The notes: a model not told the origin generated them from the sequence alone. 64,000 bases of DNA from Daphnia carinata (GCF_022539665.2 NW_026712534.1:124001-188000); one strand, 5' to 3'. Counted from the first letter of the stretch, positions 18,996 to 31,275 are shown. Program-made: numbers and translations.

Positions 18996-19835
18996 AATTT
19001 AGTTCAAGACGACGCGTCCAGGTGGTTGAGTTACCCAGGATGGATTATTCCGATATTGAGGATTGAGAGGCACATATCTCTGTTCGACGAATGGAGTGGC
19101 CTCTTTGACCGGTGGGGGGGGGGGGGGGGACGTTTCCGTTTCAGCATAGTAACCCCCCATATATGGTATGTTAGGTCCTTGGGCAGTCCTTCGCCCGTTC
19201 GTCAGTGAAGACATGGGGCCAGGCCAAGCAAGTCTTGAGAGTGGTATTCCATCGCCTGCTGGGCAACCATGCTCAGCCACATTTTGCGGTCGTTCACGAT
19301 AATTGGACGCGTCACGAACCCAATGGCCGGTAGGTTCATACGGTGAGGCTTCAGTGTTCAGGTCTATAAGATCGTCGCCGTCTTTCACTACGAATACCTC
19401 TTGCAACGTTGTCTGTGGTGCATATTCGCAGACACGAGCTTCAGCTGTATGCTCTTGCGGCGGAGATGGCACGTACGAAACGGGCGGCCAGCAAGGCGGC
19501 GGAGGTACAAAATTTGGTGGTGGCGCTTGTGGCAGAGGTGGTACGTACGAGACAGGCGGCCATTAAGGCGGTGGAGGTACAAAGGCTAGAGGTGGAGTTC
19601 GGTTCCAATAAGCGTCGATGCCTGAGTTACCGCCTCCTTGCGGCATTGGGCCGTAACGGACATAAGAGGCCGATTTGCCTTCGGATTCCACCTCATCGGG
19701 CATATCGATGATACAATGCTTGCTTACCTGAATTTTGGGACGGCCTGATGGTGGAGGTATTGGAACGCAGAGGGTCTTACCATAGGGTGGTAGAGGCGGT
19801 GAAGACTTAAGCCGAGAAGTGGTACGCGAAAACAC
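18996..19835 (-). pseudogene. Proline-rich protein exon with a single in-frame stop
   Basis: Read on the minus strand from about 19835 to the stop near 18997, one frame of some 280 codons is open except for TAA at 19564-19566. It encodes a proline-rich protein with repeated FVPPPP, WPPVSYVP and APPP motifs, a central segment with VVKDGDDLIDL, and a run of seven Pro encoded by the G-run at 19113-19128. No ATG opens it; TTTTCCTCAG at about 19838-19847 (minus strand) may be a 3' splice site, so this would be an internal or last exon. The repeated units on both sides of the stop suggest the stop is a point mutation. Could be a membrane-protein tail or a secreted matrix protein; not recognised. 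Confidence 0.5.
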
Positions 19836-19849
19836 TGAGGAAAACTAGA

Positions 19850-20535
19850 GAACTATGCAAGAAGAAACCGACATGATGAAGAACAGCTACAGTATGTACA
19901 CACATTATTTCTCGTGCATTTGTGTTATTTTATGTGGGTACAAAATTGATTCTCTCGTGCCACCCGTAATTTGTTTTTCCGCTCTACGCGTTACAATTAG
20001 CGCCATAGAAATAGAATTAACAAGTTCACGTAAATGCACGTCCCCCTTTTAAAAATTTGCAATTGTTTTAAAAACTTACATTTTGTGGTTATAAATTAGG
20101 ATGAAAGATGGCGTCCTTGTATTTTGTCGTCTGCTTGAAGTCCGTGTAACTTGTGAAACCTATCGCAAGCGGTTTGCTATTATTTGTTAATTGTGTTACA
20201 TCCAATGGAAGGTTCGACATAAACCAATAGTGTGCCATTTACTTTTTAACCTTTTTCATTCTTTTGGTTTTTATTTCATTCATATTTCTACTGAGCCTAC
20301 GCGTCGCATTTCTTCTGGCTTTTTACCGAACATCGGCCCCAATTGTTAGCCAAAGCGTAAATTATTACGAAAACACATTGGCTGACCGGTCTTCTTTCAA
20401 GTTACGCGATTTCAATATTTTTTTTATCAAACTAATAGCGAATCACCAAATGAAACGTTGAAACACGTTACCCAGTTCCACGCTTTGAAACGTAAGAGCG
20501 TGGCTTATTACGCTTACAAAGCAACTTATCGCTTT
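19850..20535. other. Intergenic, nothing supported
   Basis: AT-rich single-copy-looking DNA; only short frames without features. Confidence 0.4.
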
Positions 20536-20536
20536 A

Positions 20537-20650
20537 CAGTAGGGATGTCGACTATCGATATATCATATCGGAAAACACGGCTGAAACCGATATGATATAT
20601 CACATCGGAAAATCCGATATGTAAATATGATACCGATATTTCGCCATGCC
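20537..20650. repeat. hAT-like terminal sequence with GATATATCATATCGG subrepeats
   Basis: CAGTAGGGATGTCGACTATCGATATATC begins a stretch of clustered inverted and direct copies of ATATCGG/CCGATAT. CAGxxGGGATG ends with dense subterminal repeats are usual for hAT elements. I could not find the opposite end or a transposase, so this is a single end or a relic. Confidence 0.4.
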
Positions 20651-22130
20651 ATCTGCCAGTAAAAATAACAACCAAGCACGGATTTCCCACATAATTTAAC
20701 AAAAGATTTTTTTAAAAACTCATGAGGAATATATTCCTCTACCTGGAAAAGAAGTTGAGGAATACGTTAAAAGCACACTTCACTTTCACTACTTTACAGT
20801 AGAAATTTGAATGCTACTATGAGAAAATAATCAAGTGGGTTATGAAACTCTTACATCTGTTGTTTTTTTTTCCAGTTTGGAATTAGAAGGAAAGGAATCA
20901 AACGTCCATTAATCTCATTTATGATTGAAAAGAGTTCTATTTTGGTAGAAGGATAGTTTTTTTCAGTACAGCCCAACCAGAATGGCAAAGGCATCGAATG
21001 AAGATTCTCATAGATTTGAAGAAATGGTAAATGAAGAAAAGATTACCCTAGTGCAATAGCCCAGCACCAAATGAAAATTAATTTAACCTTTCCTTATCCA
21101 TTGCAGGAGCGTACAGGCCACAGATCCTCAAATTTGCTGGGTTTTATATGATCACTCTTTCACCACAGCACATATGGTAAACTTAAAATAATAAGTAAAT
21201 AAATTCAGTGGCAGATTGTTTGTGGAAAGATTAATGAGGAGTGTTTATTTAAAAGAATACCTTATCAACTACTAAGACAAACATCTAGACCAGAGCAGAC
21301 ATTGAAAGCTTAACACTGTATGTCTCCATCATAATATTGACATATATCGATTTCTTAATATGACAATTCTTTTGTTAATAGAACTTAATGTCTGCAAGAA
21401 AGTATGATGTTAAATTCGAAGCCACATGCATACAAAATATGTTGCAAAATTATGTAAAGTGAATGTATTCTAACTTGCTAAATAATTTGTATTTACATTC
21501 AGGTATAGCAATTCTAATCTAAAGTAAAAAATTACAAGATGACCTCTGGTAGTGGTGACACTCGTGTAGAAACAACACACCTAAAGTATGCTACAGTTAC
21601 CTACTTCTTAAAATCAAGTAGTACAAAATAATTTTCAGTTCTTCATTCAATGCAGTCGGACAGGCACTTGGAGTTAATGCATCATCAGCTACTAACAAAA
21701 ATGGCCTGACCAACCGTCGAAGTAAATAAAACCTTTTGGTAACGGAGTGTGATTAAAGTTATTATTAGTTTTGTCAACATTAGATTTAGAACTAATGTTT
21801 TACGAAGTTGATATACTCGTAGTTTCTTCAACAAAATAAGGCAACGAATCAAAACGTCAAAAACCAATTTACCCGATATGCGAAGCGTCCCCCGACGGAA
21901 CTCACTACGTAAAAGCAGCCAGAAATGTGTCTGCTTTTAAAGCTCTAAAGTTTACATTATACAATAGTTATAGATTACAAAAATTTTACAAATGAGATAT
22001 TTACGCTAAGTTACTGCGATAAACAGTACGGAAGGAAACAAGGCTTTACACGAAAGAACTTGAGCTCCGCATGTTGTGCCCTATAAATGAAGTTTCTGCT
22101 GTTTAATACGCCATCGCCGCAGTAATATAC
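20651..22130. other. Long AT-rich stretch without supported genes
   Basis: I see no gene, RNA or structured repeat that I can support. Short frames lack features. Confidence 0.4.
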
Positions 22131-22358
22131 GTAGCTGAAATTGTTTTCAGGCATTACTACTGCTAAACTTTTTGTCGATTTAGTACTGAACTGCAGCATA
22201 GACGAGAAATTCACAAGACGCATATCATGGCAGCATACACGTTTTAACCTCTCATCGTTAATCGTGAAAATTTTCTCGTGTTGGAAAGGTTGTTGTGGCA
22301 GTCTCGTTCGAACCGCCGCACACCTTAGAGGTAGCTCTCTGAAAACTCGCGCCGGTAA

Positions 22359-23581
22359 ATGAATACCTTTGTCATGAACGCAGACGCGCTAGAAATGGAC
22401 TTAAGTCCTCCATTCGAGCCCACACCATTGAAGCGTCCAAGAAATTTCTCATCTTCACCCATCGACAGCCACCTTTCCACAGATCATCGGCCATCTCCTT
22501 CTCCATTACCTGTCATCATATCCTCATCCGAACACAAGTGCTTCAAACTACTATCCATCAAAGATCGTAAGTCACTGATGTCTGCCCTGACTGCCTCATT
22601 CCCGACAGCCTCACATCGTGTCACCGCGAGCGGAGATTTACTAGTCGTTCCCCCGGATGAGGCGACAAGGAACTCACTCCTTGCCTTAAAAAAATTAAGT
22701 TCCATCTGCGTCCAGACATCACGTACAAGACGGGAAATGGAGCCGAGGAAAATTATCTTCGGTGTTTCAGTTGACGATTCAGAAGAGGAAATAGTGGCAG
22801 AGCTAGCGTCGTACGGAGCGATCAAGGCTCTAGATTACAGAAGAAGGTTGGCGACACTCTCATCGCTACTGAAACTATCATCCTCACTTTCAACTGCCCA
22901 CCCCCAGCAAAGGTTTTGATAGCCAATCAATCGTTCACTACTCATGAGCTCCGACAACGCCCACTACTCTGCAACCTTTGTTGTCTCTTAGGTCACTCTG
23001 CCCGAAACTGCCGCCAAAAGCCACACTGCAAAAATTGTGCCACACCGCACGCGCCTATTCCGTTATGCTCAGCCCCAGCTCTATGCCGCAACTGCGGAAG
23101 CAAGTACCACCAGGCAGACGATAAGAACTGCCTCACCTATCGGGAAAAAGCTCACATCCTAAACCTAGCCCATTCTCAAAATATTTCATTCCACGAAGCT
23201 CTAAAGTTACGACCATGCTCATCAAATGATACACCGGTTAGCAAAGCCTTCCTCAAACCTTCTACTCTCTCTACAAAGTCGGCCGCTCGCGTGCATTTAG
23301 GGAATAGCTACCCATCCCCTCAAAACGAAGCCATAGAATCCAAGATCACTAGCTTAACCCAGGAGTTAGAAAAACTCCATTCAGAAATCTCGGGGATCAA
23401 AAGAAAACTCCACAGCTGCACTCCAATTTCTGTTGCTCTCAAGATCCAAGAAAACTGTAACGCGAATACCAAACTCCTAACATCCTTGAAATCGTCCATC
23501 GAAACGTTAGCTCCAACGATTGCGAGATTAGCTCCGCGCCTTCCACTGATCGAAGAAATGTGCAACTACATAGTGCAATAA
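22359..23581 (+). pseudogene. Non-LTR retrotransposon ORF1 (nucleic-acid binding), one frameshift
   Basis: ORF1 of a LINE with later RNase H. The first frame (22359-22919) has a Ser/Pro-rich N-terminus and an RRM-like or esterase-like middle. A one-step frame change near 22850 moves it to the frame of 22916-23581, where three zinc knuckles follow in a row (CNLCCLLGHSARNC, CKNCATPHAPIPLC, CRNCGSKYHQADDKNC) and then a coiled-coil segment rich in Glu/Lys/Leu (about 23350-23560). Gag-like ORF1 with CCHC knuckles is usual for the I and Jockey superclades. It would coat the element RNA. The frameshift and later insertions make this copy inactive. Confidence 0.85.
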
Positions 23582-23706
23582 TCGAATCCCAGTCACGTCT
23601 GACGCGACTGGGAGATTACCATACGCAACAATACTGACAACGGTCAGGTTAATTTCTTAATCTAGTATTCTGGTCAGCATTTGGTGCGTGGTACACAAAT
23701 AAGGTT

Positions 23707-24505
23707 TGTTAGGATCCGCCAGCCGGTCACGTCGGCTGCACGGATATGATAACAATGGTAGAAAGTTAAGAAGGATGAGGGCGTGAGGATACTTACATGG
23801 AGGCCATGGCTCTGGCGGGTCGGAGATGTTACGGCGCGGCGTCGGGGAGAACGGAAGGCGGCGTCGGAAAGCACGGCGGTGGCGTCGGGGAGAACGGAGG
23901 GTGGCGTCGGAAGCACGGCAGCGGCGTCAGGAAGAACGGAGGGCGGCGTCGGACAGAGTGGGAGCAGCGCCTCGGCCGGTGCTCGTAGCGGTAGATTAAG
24001 GAACACGGTAGATGTGTGTTGGGTCACAGTGTATTCACTCTCACAGTCAGGGTTACGCGACACAAGATAACTAATACACTCTAACACAAGGCAAGCTACA
24101 TACTCGAACGTGGCTAAAACGCTGCTACACTACTACACGACTACACGGATGGCAAGGCGCGAGAAGACTAAAAAAAAGGCACAGCTCAGGCGTGGGTTTT
24201 ATACCACGCTTTGGCTTGGTGATGCTAAAGTTAGCGTGGGTGCGCTAAAGTTAGCGTGGGGACGCTAAAGTTAGCGTGGGGACGCTAAAGTTAGCGTGGG
24301 GACGCTAATAAATAAATCAGAAAAAGAGTGTCAAGAGGGGAAGCGAGGTCAACTGATAAGGTTGGTGTCGTTGACACCTCGGTCAAACGGGAAAAGGTAA
24401 TAAAAGGGAAATTCGAGTAAAAGGAGGTCAATGAGGGTAAAAAAAAGCAACATGAACAATATACGAAATACTTAACTAACTTATTTTTAACTTTAAGTCC
24501 TTACA
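23707..24505 (-). repeat. LTR-like insertion with TATA box and 4 x 20-bp repeats
   Basis: A roughly 800-bp block sits between ORF1 and ORF2 of the LINE. Its ends are TGTTAGGA and TCCTTACA, inverted copies with one mismatch. On the minus strand it has TATAAAA at 24203-24197, and directly upstream four 20-bp units (GCTAAAGTTAGCGTGGGGAC, plus-strand 24224-24303), each carrying an inner palindrome. GC-rich 39-bp-like repeats (ggcgtcgg..aacgg) fill 23840-23960. This layout fits a solo LTR in minus orientation with enhancer-like U3 repeats. No clear target duplication, so the exact ends are uncertain. Confidence 0.45.
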
Positions 24506-24602
24506 ATAGCAGAAAAACAAGCTCTCCTCACCGACCACGTAATCGTGCAGATTCCAACTGACTCTACAAGCGACTCAACTTCGACGCACCCGGAGCCTGC
24601 TA

Positions 24603-25652
24603 ATGACACTCTCGATGATTAGTCCAGCAATCATCCAATGGAATGCCAACGGTTTAAAAGGTACACAAAAAGACTTATTTCTTCAACATCTGGCGAGTCT
24701 CAACGCAAAAGTTGTTCCTCTCAATGAAACTCATTGGAATGGGTCTGTTGCTGCTCACATGATCGGAAAACTCTCTTCATACAATCTAGTATACCAAAAT
24801 CGACCTGACGGCTACGGCGGAGTAGCTATCATCCTCAAAAAACACATCCACTACTCACATCTTCCAGCTGTAACTGTAAATCGGAATATCCAAGTTTTAG
24901 GCATTAAAATACATAACTTACTCGCAAGTGAAGTGTCCATCCTTTCAGTTTACTTTCCCAACGGCAACAATTACAACACAGAATATGTTACATCTATTCT
25001 CAATTCATGTTCTGGACCAGCTATCGTGGGTGGTGACTTCAATGCTCACCAACGTCTCTGGTCGTCCACTCACGAGGACAACCAAGGAGGCAGAGTGATC
25101 CTAGAGTTCCTACACGAAAACACAAACTGGGTATTAGCTACTCCAAAAAACCTAATTACCAGAAGATGCGCCAGGTCCAGCCGCGGATCCACGATTGACC
25201 TCACTTTTGTAACCACTGATCTGGGTTTCCCGGAGAACATCGCGACTGGTCCATATTGGAACAGTGACCATCTTCCCATATTCATCTCACTGTTGTGTCA
25301 CACCCCAACAGCACCCCTTAGCAAAGCCTGGACCTTTAGGGCTGGAAAATGGAGTTCATGGAACGAAGCCATCAACAGTTCGCTGACTGCAAGCAACTTC
25401 ACTAACATTGACAACCCGTCCACGGCCTAAAAAACATTCAAATCCATATTGATTAATGAAAGCTTGAAGTTATTCTCACCACGGTCCCAAAATGTCCAAA
25501 AACAGGAGAAGCTAAGGCCTTGGTGGACTGCAGACTGCAGTAAAATCGTTGCTAAAAGTCGCCTGGCGTGCAGGAATTGGCTGCTAACACCGTCGGCCGC
25601 AAACAAATGTAAAGCATCTTTCCGTGTGGGAAGACTGACTTTACGGAATTAA
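24603..25652 (+). pseudogene. LINE ORF2 endonuclease domain
   Basis: Apurinic-like endonuclease (EEP family) that nicks the target site in target-primed reverse transcription. Visible motifs in order: QWNANGL, ETHWNGS (catalytic Glu), VYFPNGN, GGDFNAH (Asp/Asn pair), SRGSTIDLTF and SDHLPIF (catalytic Asp-His). The frame stops at TAA 25428-25430 and the same protein resumes in a second short frame (25449-25652) with WWTADCSKIVAKSR, typical of the linker before RT. After 25652 the match ends in an insertion. The domain looks complete in catalytic residues. Confidence 0.88.
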
Positions 25653-26235
25653 GACAATAAAAATATACTGAACTCAGAGGCGTTTTACCCACAATGATGA
25701 ATATATTTTCCTAAGCTAGGTATTAGAATACAAGGGGAATTTGAATAAAGAATATAAGAATCGTCTTGCGATACAATAGGGAAACTAGAAGTGAAGGGAG
25801 ATAATTGTAATATAAGCTTACCGTGGTAGCACGAGTTGAACACGAGAACAAAACAAGTGTAAGACAAAAAATGTAACACAATTCGGCGGTCAATTAAGGG
25901 AGGCTCCACATGATTTGAAACCGACTGTTGAAGTCGCACACGTCGGAGACTGACTTTCTTCAGATTCCGGGTTCATCAGGAAACTTTGCATATTGGCAAA
26001 TTGGTGAGTTGCTGTGCGAGTATTTGCCACCAATCAAAGATGTTTAAAATGGCGTGATAATGGTGTGATGATGGGTCGCCCGTGCCGCCAATCAAAATGT
26101 TTTATAAGCGGCGTGATGCTGATGACACATGGATGCGTCATCTAGCTAGCAGGTGTTCATCTAGGTCACCTGCGCTGCGTATGTTGCGGTGCAATTAATA
26201 TGTTCACCCTTGATGATTAATAAAGATGTGAAGAA
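25653..26235. other. Insertion of unknown type inside the LINE
   Basis: About 580 bp separates the endonuclease and RT pieces of the same LINE. AGACTGACTT occurs at both margins (25630 and 25950). The right half contains GGCGTGATAATGGTGTGATGATGG and a related GGCGTGATGCTGATGAC near 26050-26125. No gene, LTR or convincing inverted end is seen; it could be a MITE or rearranged LINE sequence. Confidence 0.4.
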
Positions 26236-27690
26236 GAAGTATATGTTGAAGATGTCTATTTGGCTTTGTTACACAAACAATACCTCAACAAGATTGAAGC
26301 CCTGCTTAAGAGAACATTACCCAACGCAAGAAATCAGTCCTGGGAGAACCTAGTGGAAGACATCAATAAAACGACCAATATGAAAAAAGTCTGGAACTTT
26401 ACCAAAAGCTTGCTTGGCGCAAGAAAAATACAATTTCAATAAATGGTCCAACATTCCAGCCCCTCCAACGGTTCCACTGTCCGATAAACACAAGGCTCTA
26501 GCGGATAGGTTCATAAGCCACTTCACCGGTCACATCTCCAACTCCAATACTCAAAGCGACGCAACCTCAAAGGGCCTCCTGAAGCAAGTCAAAATCGCCA
26601 TTAAAGATATTAGAAATCCTCTAAATGAAGCAATAACATTTGACGAACTTACCTCTGCTCTTGAAGTGTCTAAGAGCAATGCCACAGGCCCCGACCTTAT
26701 CCACAACAAAATCATTTCCAATCTGAACGCCCCAAATAGAAGCCACCTTCTTCACCTTTTCAACATCTTGCTAGCCAACGGATACTGCCCAGTCGATTGG
26801 AAAACGTCAAACATTATCCCCCTTCTTAAAAAGTGGAAAGATTGCAAGGACCTGGACTCCTACATGCCAATCTCTCTTACCTCCTGCTTTGGAAAACGAT
26901 TTGAAAGAATTTTGAAGAATAGACTTGCCTGGCACCTCGATCACTACAACATACTCCCATCTAGCCAAGCAGGATTTCGCAAGGTTGTTCTCTACTGGAT
27001 TCCCAGTCACGTAGGTATCCCAGAAAACGAACTTGTGGACCGTCTGGCAAACGATGCAAGAACGGACCCCAGCTGTAAAAAAATCGACTACGCCGACCCG
27101 TCTAAACTCGCATCAAATGTATTCCGCAGAGCTTGGTCCAAACTGATGACTTCATACCTGGAGAGTCACCATGGTTTCTTTGATTACCACCCCAGGAACT
27201 CGCTTTCTCCTGAGCCTTGGATGGTGCATCCTGACAGACTTAAAAACAGCATTCTCCACAAACTCCGCTCGAACCGGCTACGTTTAAACGCTCGTGTCTC
27301 GAAATTTGATCCCTCTGTATCCCCAAACTGTAGCTATGGATGTCCTGTACAGGGAACTCCCTCCCATCTTTTAATAGAATGTCCCTACGTCGCTGCCGAA
27401 AGAGAGGAGCTAAAAAGCTTCCTATCGGAGCTCAAACTGCAGCTGAACCTGTCCACTCTTCTTCATCCACCGCAAAACTGTGACAACCACGCCAAACTCA
27501 AGATCAGGGATCTGGTGTTAAATTTCTTCTGGAAATCAGGAATTCAGGAACTTCACAAACGCTGCTGAACCAAGTCAAAGTCCCCTCATCTACTCAAGTA
27601 ATTTTCCGGTGCTAATTTTGGTCTCCTAGGACGACCCGTTCCCGATATGGCAACGCCACACGGGAGGCACCTTAAACAACATAAAAAAAA
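26236..27690 (+). pseudogene. LINE ORF2: RT fingers fused to RNase H tail by internal deletion
   Basis: The frame 26260-26442 (LLHKQYLNKIEALLKR...) passes by one frame change to 26414-27568. This begins with the RT N-terminal and finger region (ATGPDLIHNKII, DWKTSNIIPLLKK, DSYMPISLTSCFGKRFERILKNRL, SSQAGFRK). At about 26985 it jumps, in frame, to the end of RNase H (LYWIPSHVGIPENELVDRLAN). The palm with the FADD-type catalytic box and most of RNase H are missing. A Cys/His C-terminal motif (CSYGCP...HLLIEC) follows. The 3' end is near the A-run at 27682-27690. RNase H places it in the I superclade; the copy is dead. Confidence 0.85.
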
Positions 27691-27699
27691 AGTTGTTGT

Positions 27700-28670
27700 G
27701 GTGTTTACTATTACCGGGTTTGTTGCATTCGAAAGATAAAGGAATGCTCTTTAACTCCAATTATTTATGTCAAATCCGTTCAGGATTCTATGAAATAAAT
27801 CATAGACATAAAATATTGGATCACCCCTAAAATCGCACGCATGGAGTGTCCCTACCCGCGGCCTAGCCCTAGGATATGGGGGTGGCAAAAAAAAATTCAC
27901 GATAATATACAATACGTCCCATAATTCGAGCAGAACGTGTATAGCATATAAAACACAGACGAGACTTCCACGCTAAATGCTGACTTCTAAAAGAAGCTGT
28001 AGCGCCACTTGTCGATCCCATAGAGGAATGGAACATAAACTATCTCTAAATAAGAAGAGGAGTTCCCGTAATTTTTGTTGGTAGGAAAGTTTTAAAAAAA
28101 TTAAAAATCCGTACTCGAAAAAATGGAACGCAGAAATGAGACAGATTTGTTGAGCAACCTGAATCAGAGTCATATGTGCTATTATCCACTTGATGTAGAA
28201 GGTGAAAGATAGACGCGAGAGGTCAACTGCGATGTGATTCTAGTGCGTGAATCAGCATCTCAAACCAGGCAACCCCCTCTTCGCCTATTGCAAAACAAGG
28301 TGTTAAACATTTTGCCGGCTATAGTAGAATCTTATGTTTACCTGATTGCCATACGCGACGGAAAAATGCAAACAGAAAGTTAAGTGCAGCATTAGATCCT
28401 ACTTCAGTTAAGGTAGCGACAATTGTGTGAGGTGACGACGCAGGATTTTTACTCTTCTCTGATGAAATGCTGGCTATTTCTTCATACACCCTTGCATGTA
28501 CAGTCTACAGTTGTAAGAAAACAAGACTAAAAGGAAAGACTACTACCATTTTCTCTGGACATTAGATTTATCCAGTTCGTTTTTATTCAGATTTTCAATC
28601 CCTCGAGTTCTTGAATCCTCCGCAAGGCGAACTTTCCTCACCTGTTCAATGTATCGACGGGAAAAGGATG
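27700..28670. other. Intergenic stretch, nothing firmly supported
   Basis: No mobile element or RNA gene recognised. On the minus strand around 28620-28545 a frame reading IEQVRKVRLAEDSRTRG looks coding-like and follows a possible splice site, so a further exon of the neighbouring minus-strand gene is possible. Confidence 0.35.
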
Positions 28671-28672
28671 AG

Positions 28673-29211
28673 CTACTTCGTTAAATTTTGAAGATTCAAA
28701 CTGCTTTGTGAAGATCTGATGCAGAGATCCTCTAACTGTGTCTCAAGATTCTTTCTACATTCTATCACATCCCTCAAACCTAAAAATAAAAGGTGAGTAA
28801 TCTTCAACCAACAAATAATAATGTAACAAATGTAAATCAAATCTACCAGCAACCTTGTTCCATGTCCATGTGTTACGAAATTTTATAACTAGTTTCTCAG
28901 TACATAAAGATCCAATTGAGCTTTGGGACATGCTTTGACATTTTAACTCACATTCCCCATCGCAGCATGCACAAGGGAAATTTCCACTTGGACTTCTTAT
29001 TGATTTGTTATTTGTAGCTTCAACCAACAGATTAATCTGTTCAGATGTCAGTATCCCATTTTTCTCTAGTTTGTTCCAGTTTTCATTTAAACACTGCCAT
29101 TCAAGTAGTAATTGGAGATCAAACTTTATGCCAAGATGATGGCCAGTTTGAAATGGACTTTTTCTTAGTGCTGAAACAATTGCCAAACTATCCCTTTGAA
29201 AACGCATTTGG
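28673..29211 (-). CDS. Spliced minus-strand gene, unknown cysteine-rich protein (partial)
   Basis: Exon A (29211 to 28847) follows a CACCCCAG 3' splice site and ends GCTG|GTAGAT. Exon B (28779 to 28673) follows TTTTTAG and ends with TAG. The 67-nt intron joins the frames exactly, giving a C-terminus with NKVAG joined to LRDVIECRKN. Exon A has Leu/Trp helices (LLLEWQCLNENWNKL), an Asn/Ser linker and a tight Cys cluster (CACCDGEC, then KC). No domain family recognised. Upstream exons should lie to the right (above 29211) but I could not find them. Clean splice phases and coding-like composition argue for a live host gene. Confidence 0.55.
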
Positions 29212-29319
29212 CTGGGGTGACAAAAAAGGCGGTATACTCGTTTAGACACCTTTCTTTCCAAAAAAAAAAAAAAGAAATACGTCAATACTAACGATAAATC
29301 TAATTTAAGCATTAAACCA

Positions 29320-30470
29320 ATTTACCCACGATCATAGAGCACTATGAAATTAGGCTAAGAACTGGTTTCTTAACCTCATCGTCACGTATATCTAGCCATA
29401 CGTCTATTGCCTAAACAGAAAGTGATTGTCACAGCTTGAATACAAAAAATTATATATTTGATTGAGAGCTGTGATGCGATTAGGTACGTCTGCTAGTCTT
29501 TGGCAGCGCCGGGTTGTCAACAAAATCTCCATACTTCCGTATGGAGAACAGACTACAGTGCTGGTGCAATCTATTGCAATGAAAGCTTTCGTTGCGCGAA
29601 TGGCCTTTTTCTCCTACTGTAACGGAATGTTTCGTTGCGCTAAGACCCTTTTTTCACCCTTTTTTTCAAACGCTGCAGCGGCGCTTGGGAAGTTTGGACT
29701 ACGCAAAGGTTTGCTGTTGAAATCGTTTGTCGTAAAAATCGAAATTGTCGTAAAAAATTCATTTTTGAACATCTGATTTCTCCAGCCCCAAATAGGTCCT
29801 CCAACTACTTGGGCTTCAACAAATATAATGTACCTTTTGACTTGAACTTTTGACATGCCTTGCTGTTTATCCAATATAACACTGTCAATTTTTCTTATTC
29901 TCAGACATAGTTTTGAATTCCATCGTAAAACCATTTGTTTCATATTATAAGCGTATTTTGCCGCGCAATTCGTCACTTTTTATCATGCGCTACCGTTTAT
30001 CTTATTCACCCTATTTTACGCTTTTTTCCCTTCTTTCACGGCAACGTGTTGTATAGTGTGAATAAAGCCCATATGAAAGACACTGCAACGCAGCTCAGAT
30101 TGCCGTAAAAACGTCGCATCGAGGCGAGGCTTGCGTTCCAAATATCGTTATTTTTCACGAATGACGAGTTGCATGATTTTCATGCGATACATCGCAACTG
30201 ATTATCTTTTCCATTAACATCGGCAGAAGGATTTTTAAAAATTTAGCAGACATCCACGATAGTTCTTTGTGTGTTTTCACCAGAAGCTCCATTCAGACGT
30301 GGTATTTGCTTTACGACATTTTTCTGGGCATAGGAGATTTCAGTTCTTCTTTTGGCAACTCTCGTCCACCGATGAAGAAACCATCTTTGCGCTGCGTCGG
30401 ATTAGGCCGACCGTGCAGAATTTTTTCGCAACAATAGCTATCGTGAGCCACGATACTTACTAGCTTTCCC
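29320..30470. other. Intergenic stretch without supported gene
   Basis: AT-rich with a few open frames (for example 29614-29976 minus) that show no motif. Nothing else seen. Confidence 0.35.
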
Positions 30471-30479
30471 GATATGTAA

Positions 30480-31275
30480 TTGAATATTAAAAACATGTCC
30501 TATAAGTTATATCTGTACATAGAACGCATGATGCAAATATAAATGCCGTCAACGTAAGCAAAATGTCTTTTATTTCTACAAAGTGGTGGACAGCTTTACA
30601 CGTTTCGTTGTCATAGATGGTCATGCTGTGGACGTCGTTTATGGAATCACACACTACTCTAACTCTTTCGGTTCGGTAAAATTTTTGTTAGTGACAACTA
30701 TAAAATTATTAAACACTCATAAAAAATATTTTTGAAGTTTAACTTACCTGTAACGTGAGAAAAGAGTGGGTTTGGTTGCCATATCCGTATTAATCCACCG
30801 TTTATAATTCATGTGGACACCTAATTTCCATTTAGAGTTGATAGCGTTTGCTTTCCATGGAACCAGCCAGCGTGGTCACAGCTCATCGTTGTTTTACCTG
30901 GCACGACCTTTGCGTCACTCTTTCCAGTCATTCCCAGACCTGCAATTAGAATTAGATAAACATTAGTAAGGCATATACACGCAGTAACGGCGTTAGCGAA
31001 CCCACACCGTTACCAAACATAAATTGTTTTATCAAGTCTTTTATACTGTCAATAGATGATCTAACTACCACTGATAAAAGGCTACGGTTCATTATGGGAA
31101 AAGCTTACGTTTAATGTTAAACTTAGAAAACAAAATAAACAAAATTGGGAATTTTAATAAATGAACTTTATTCTTTACTTCCTTTAATGTCTGCTGGATA
31201 GAATTTCTGTTACGCTAGAACAACAATTACATGTGAAAAAACCCAAATAGAAAAATCGGATGGTCTAATCACGGG
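30480..31275. repeat. Spacer repeat, copy 1 (also at 58380-59215)
   Basis: About 790 bp beginning ATATTAAAAACATGTCC and running through TGGACGTCGTTTATGGAATC, GAGTGGGTTTGG and ATCACGGGTCG is repeated in direct orientation at 58380-59215 with scattered substitutions and short indels. A weaker third copy of its middle part lies at about 32515-32710. Each copy lies beside cuticle-protein genes, so the spacer was probably duplicated with them or is a dispersed repeat. Non-coding. Confidence 0.8.

Noticed and set aside
23783-24070. Gly/Arg/Ser-rich frames
   Set aside because: Products of GC-rich tandem repeats inside the LTR-like insert.
24224-24303. Four regular palindromic repeats, CRISPR-like at first sight
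   Set aside because: Units are directly adjacent with no spacers, in a eukaryotic LTR-like block.
28755-29312. The full 185-aa minus-strand frame as one exon
   Set aside because: Its last part is intron; splice sites at 28846 and 28780 give a better coding join.
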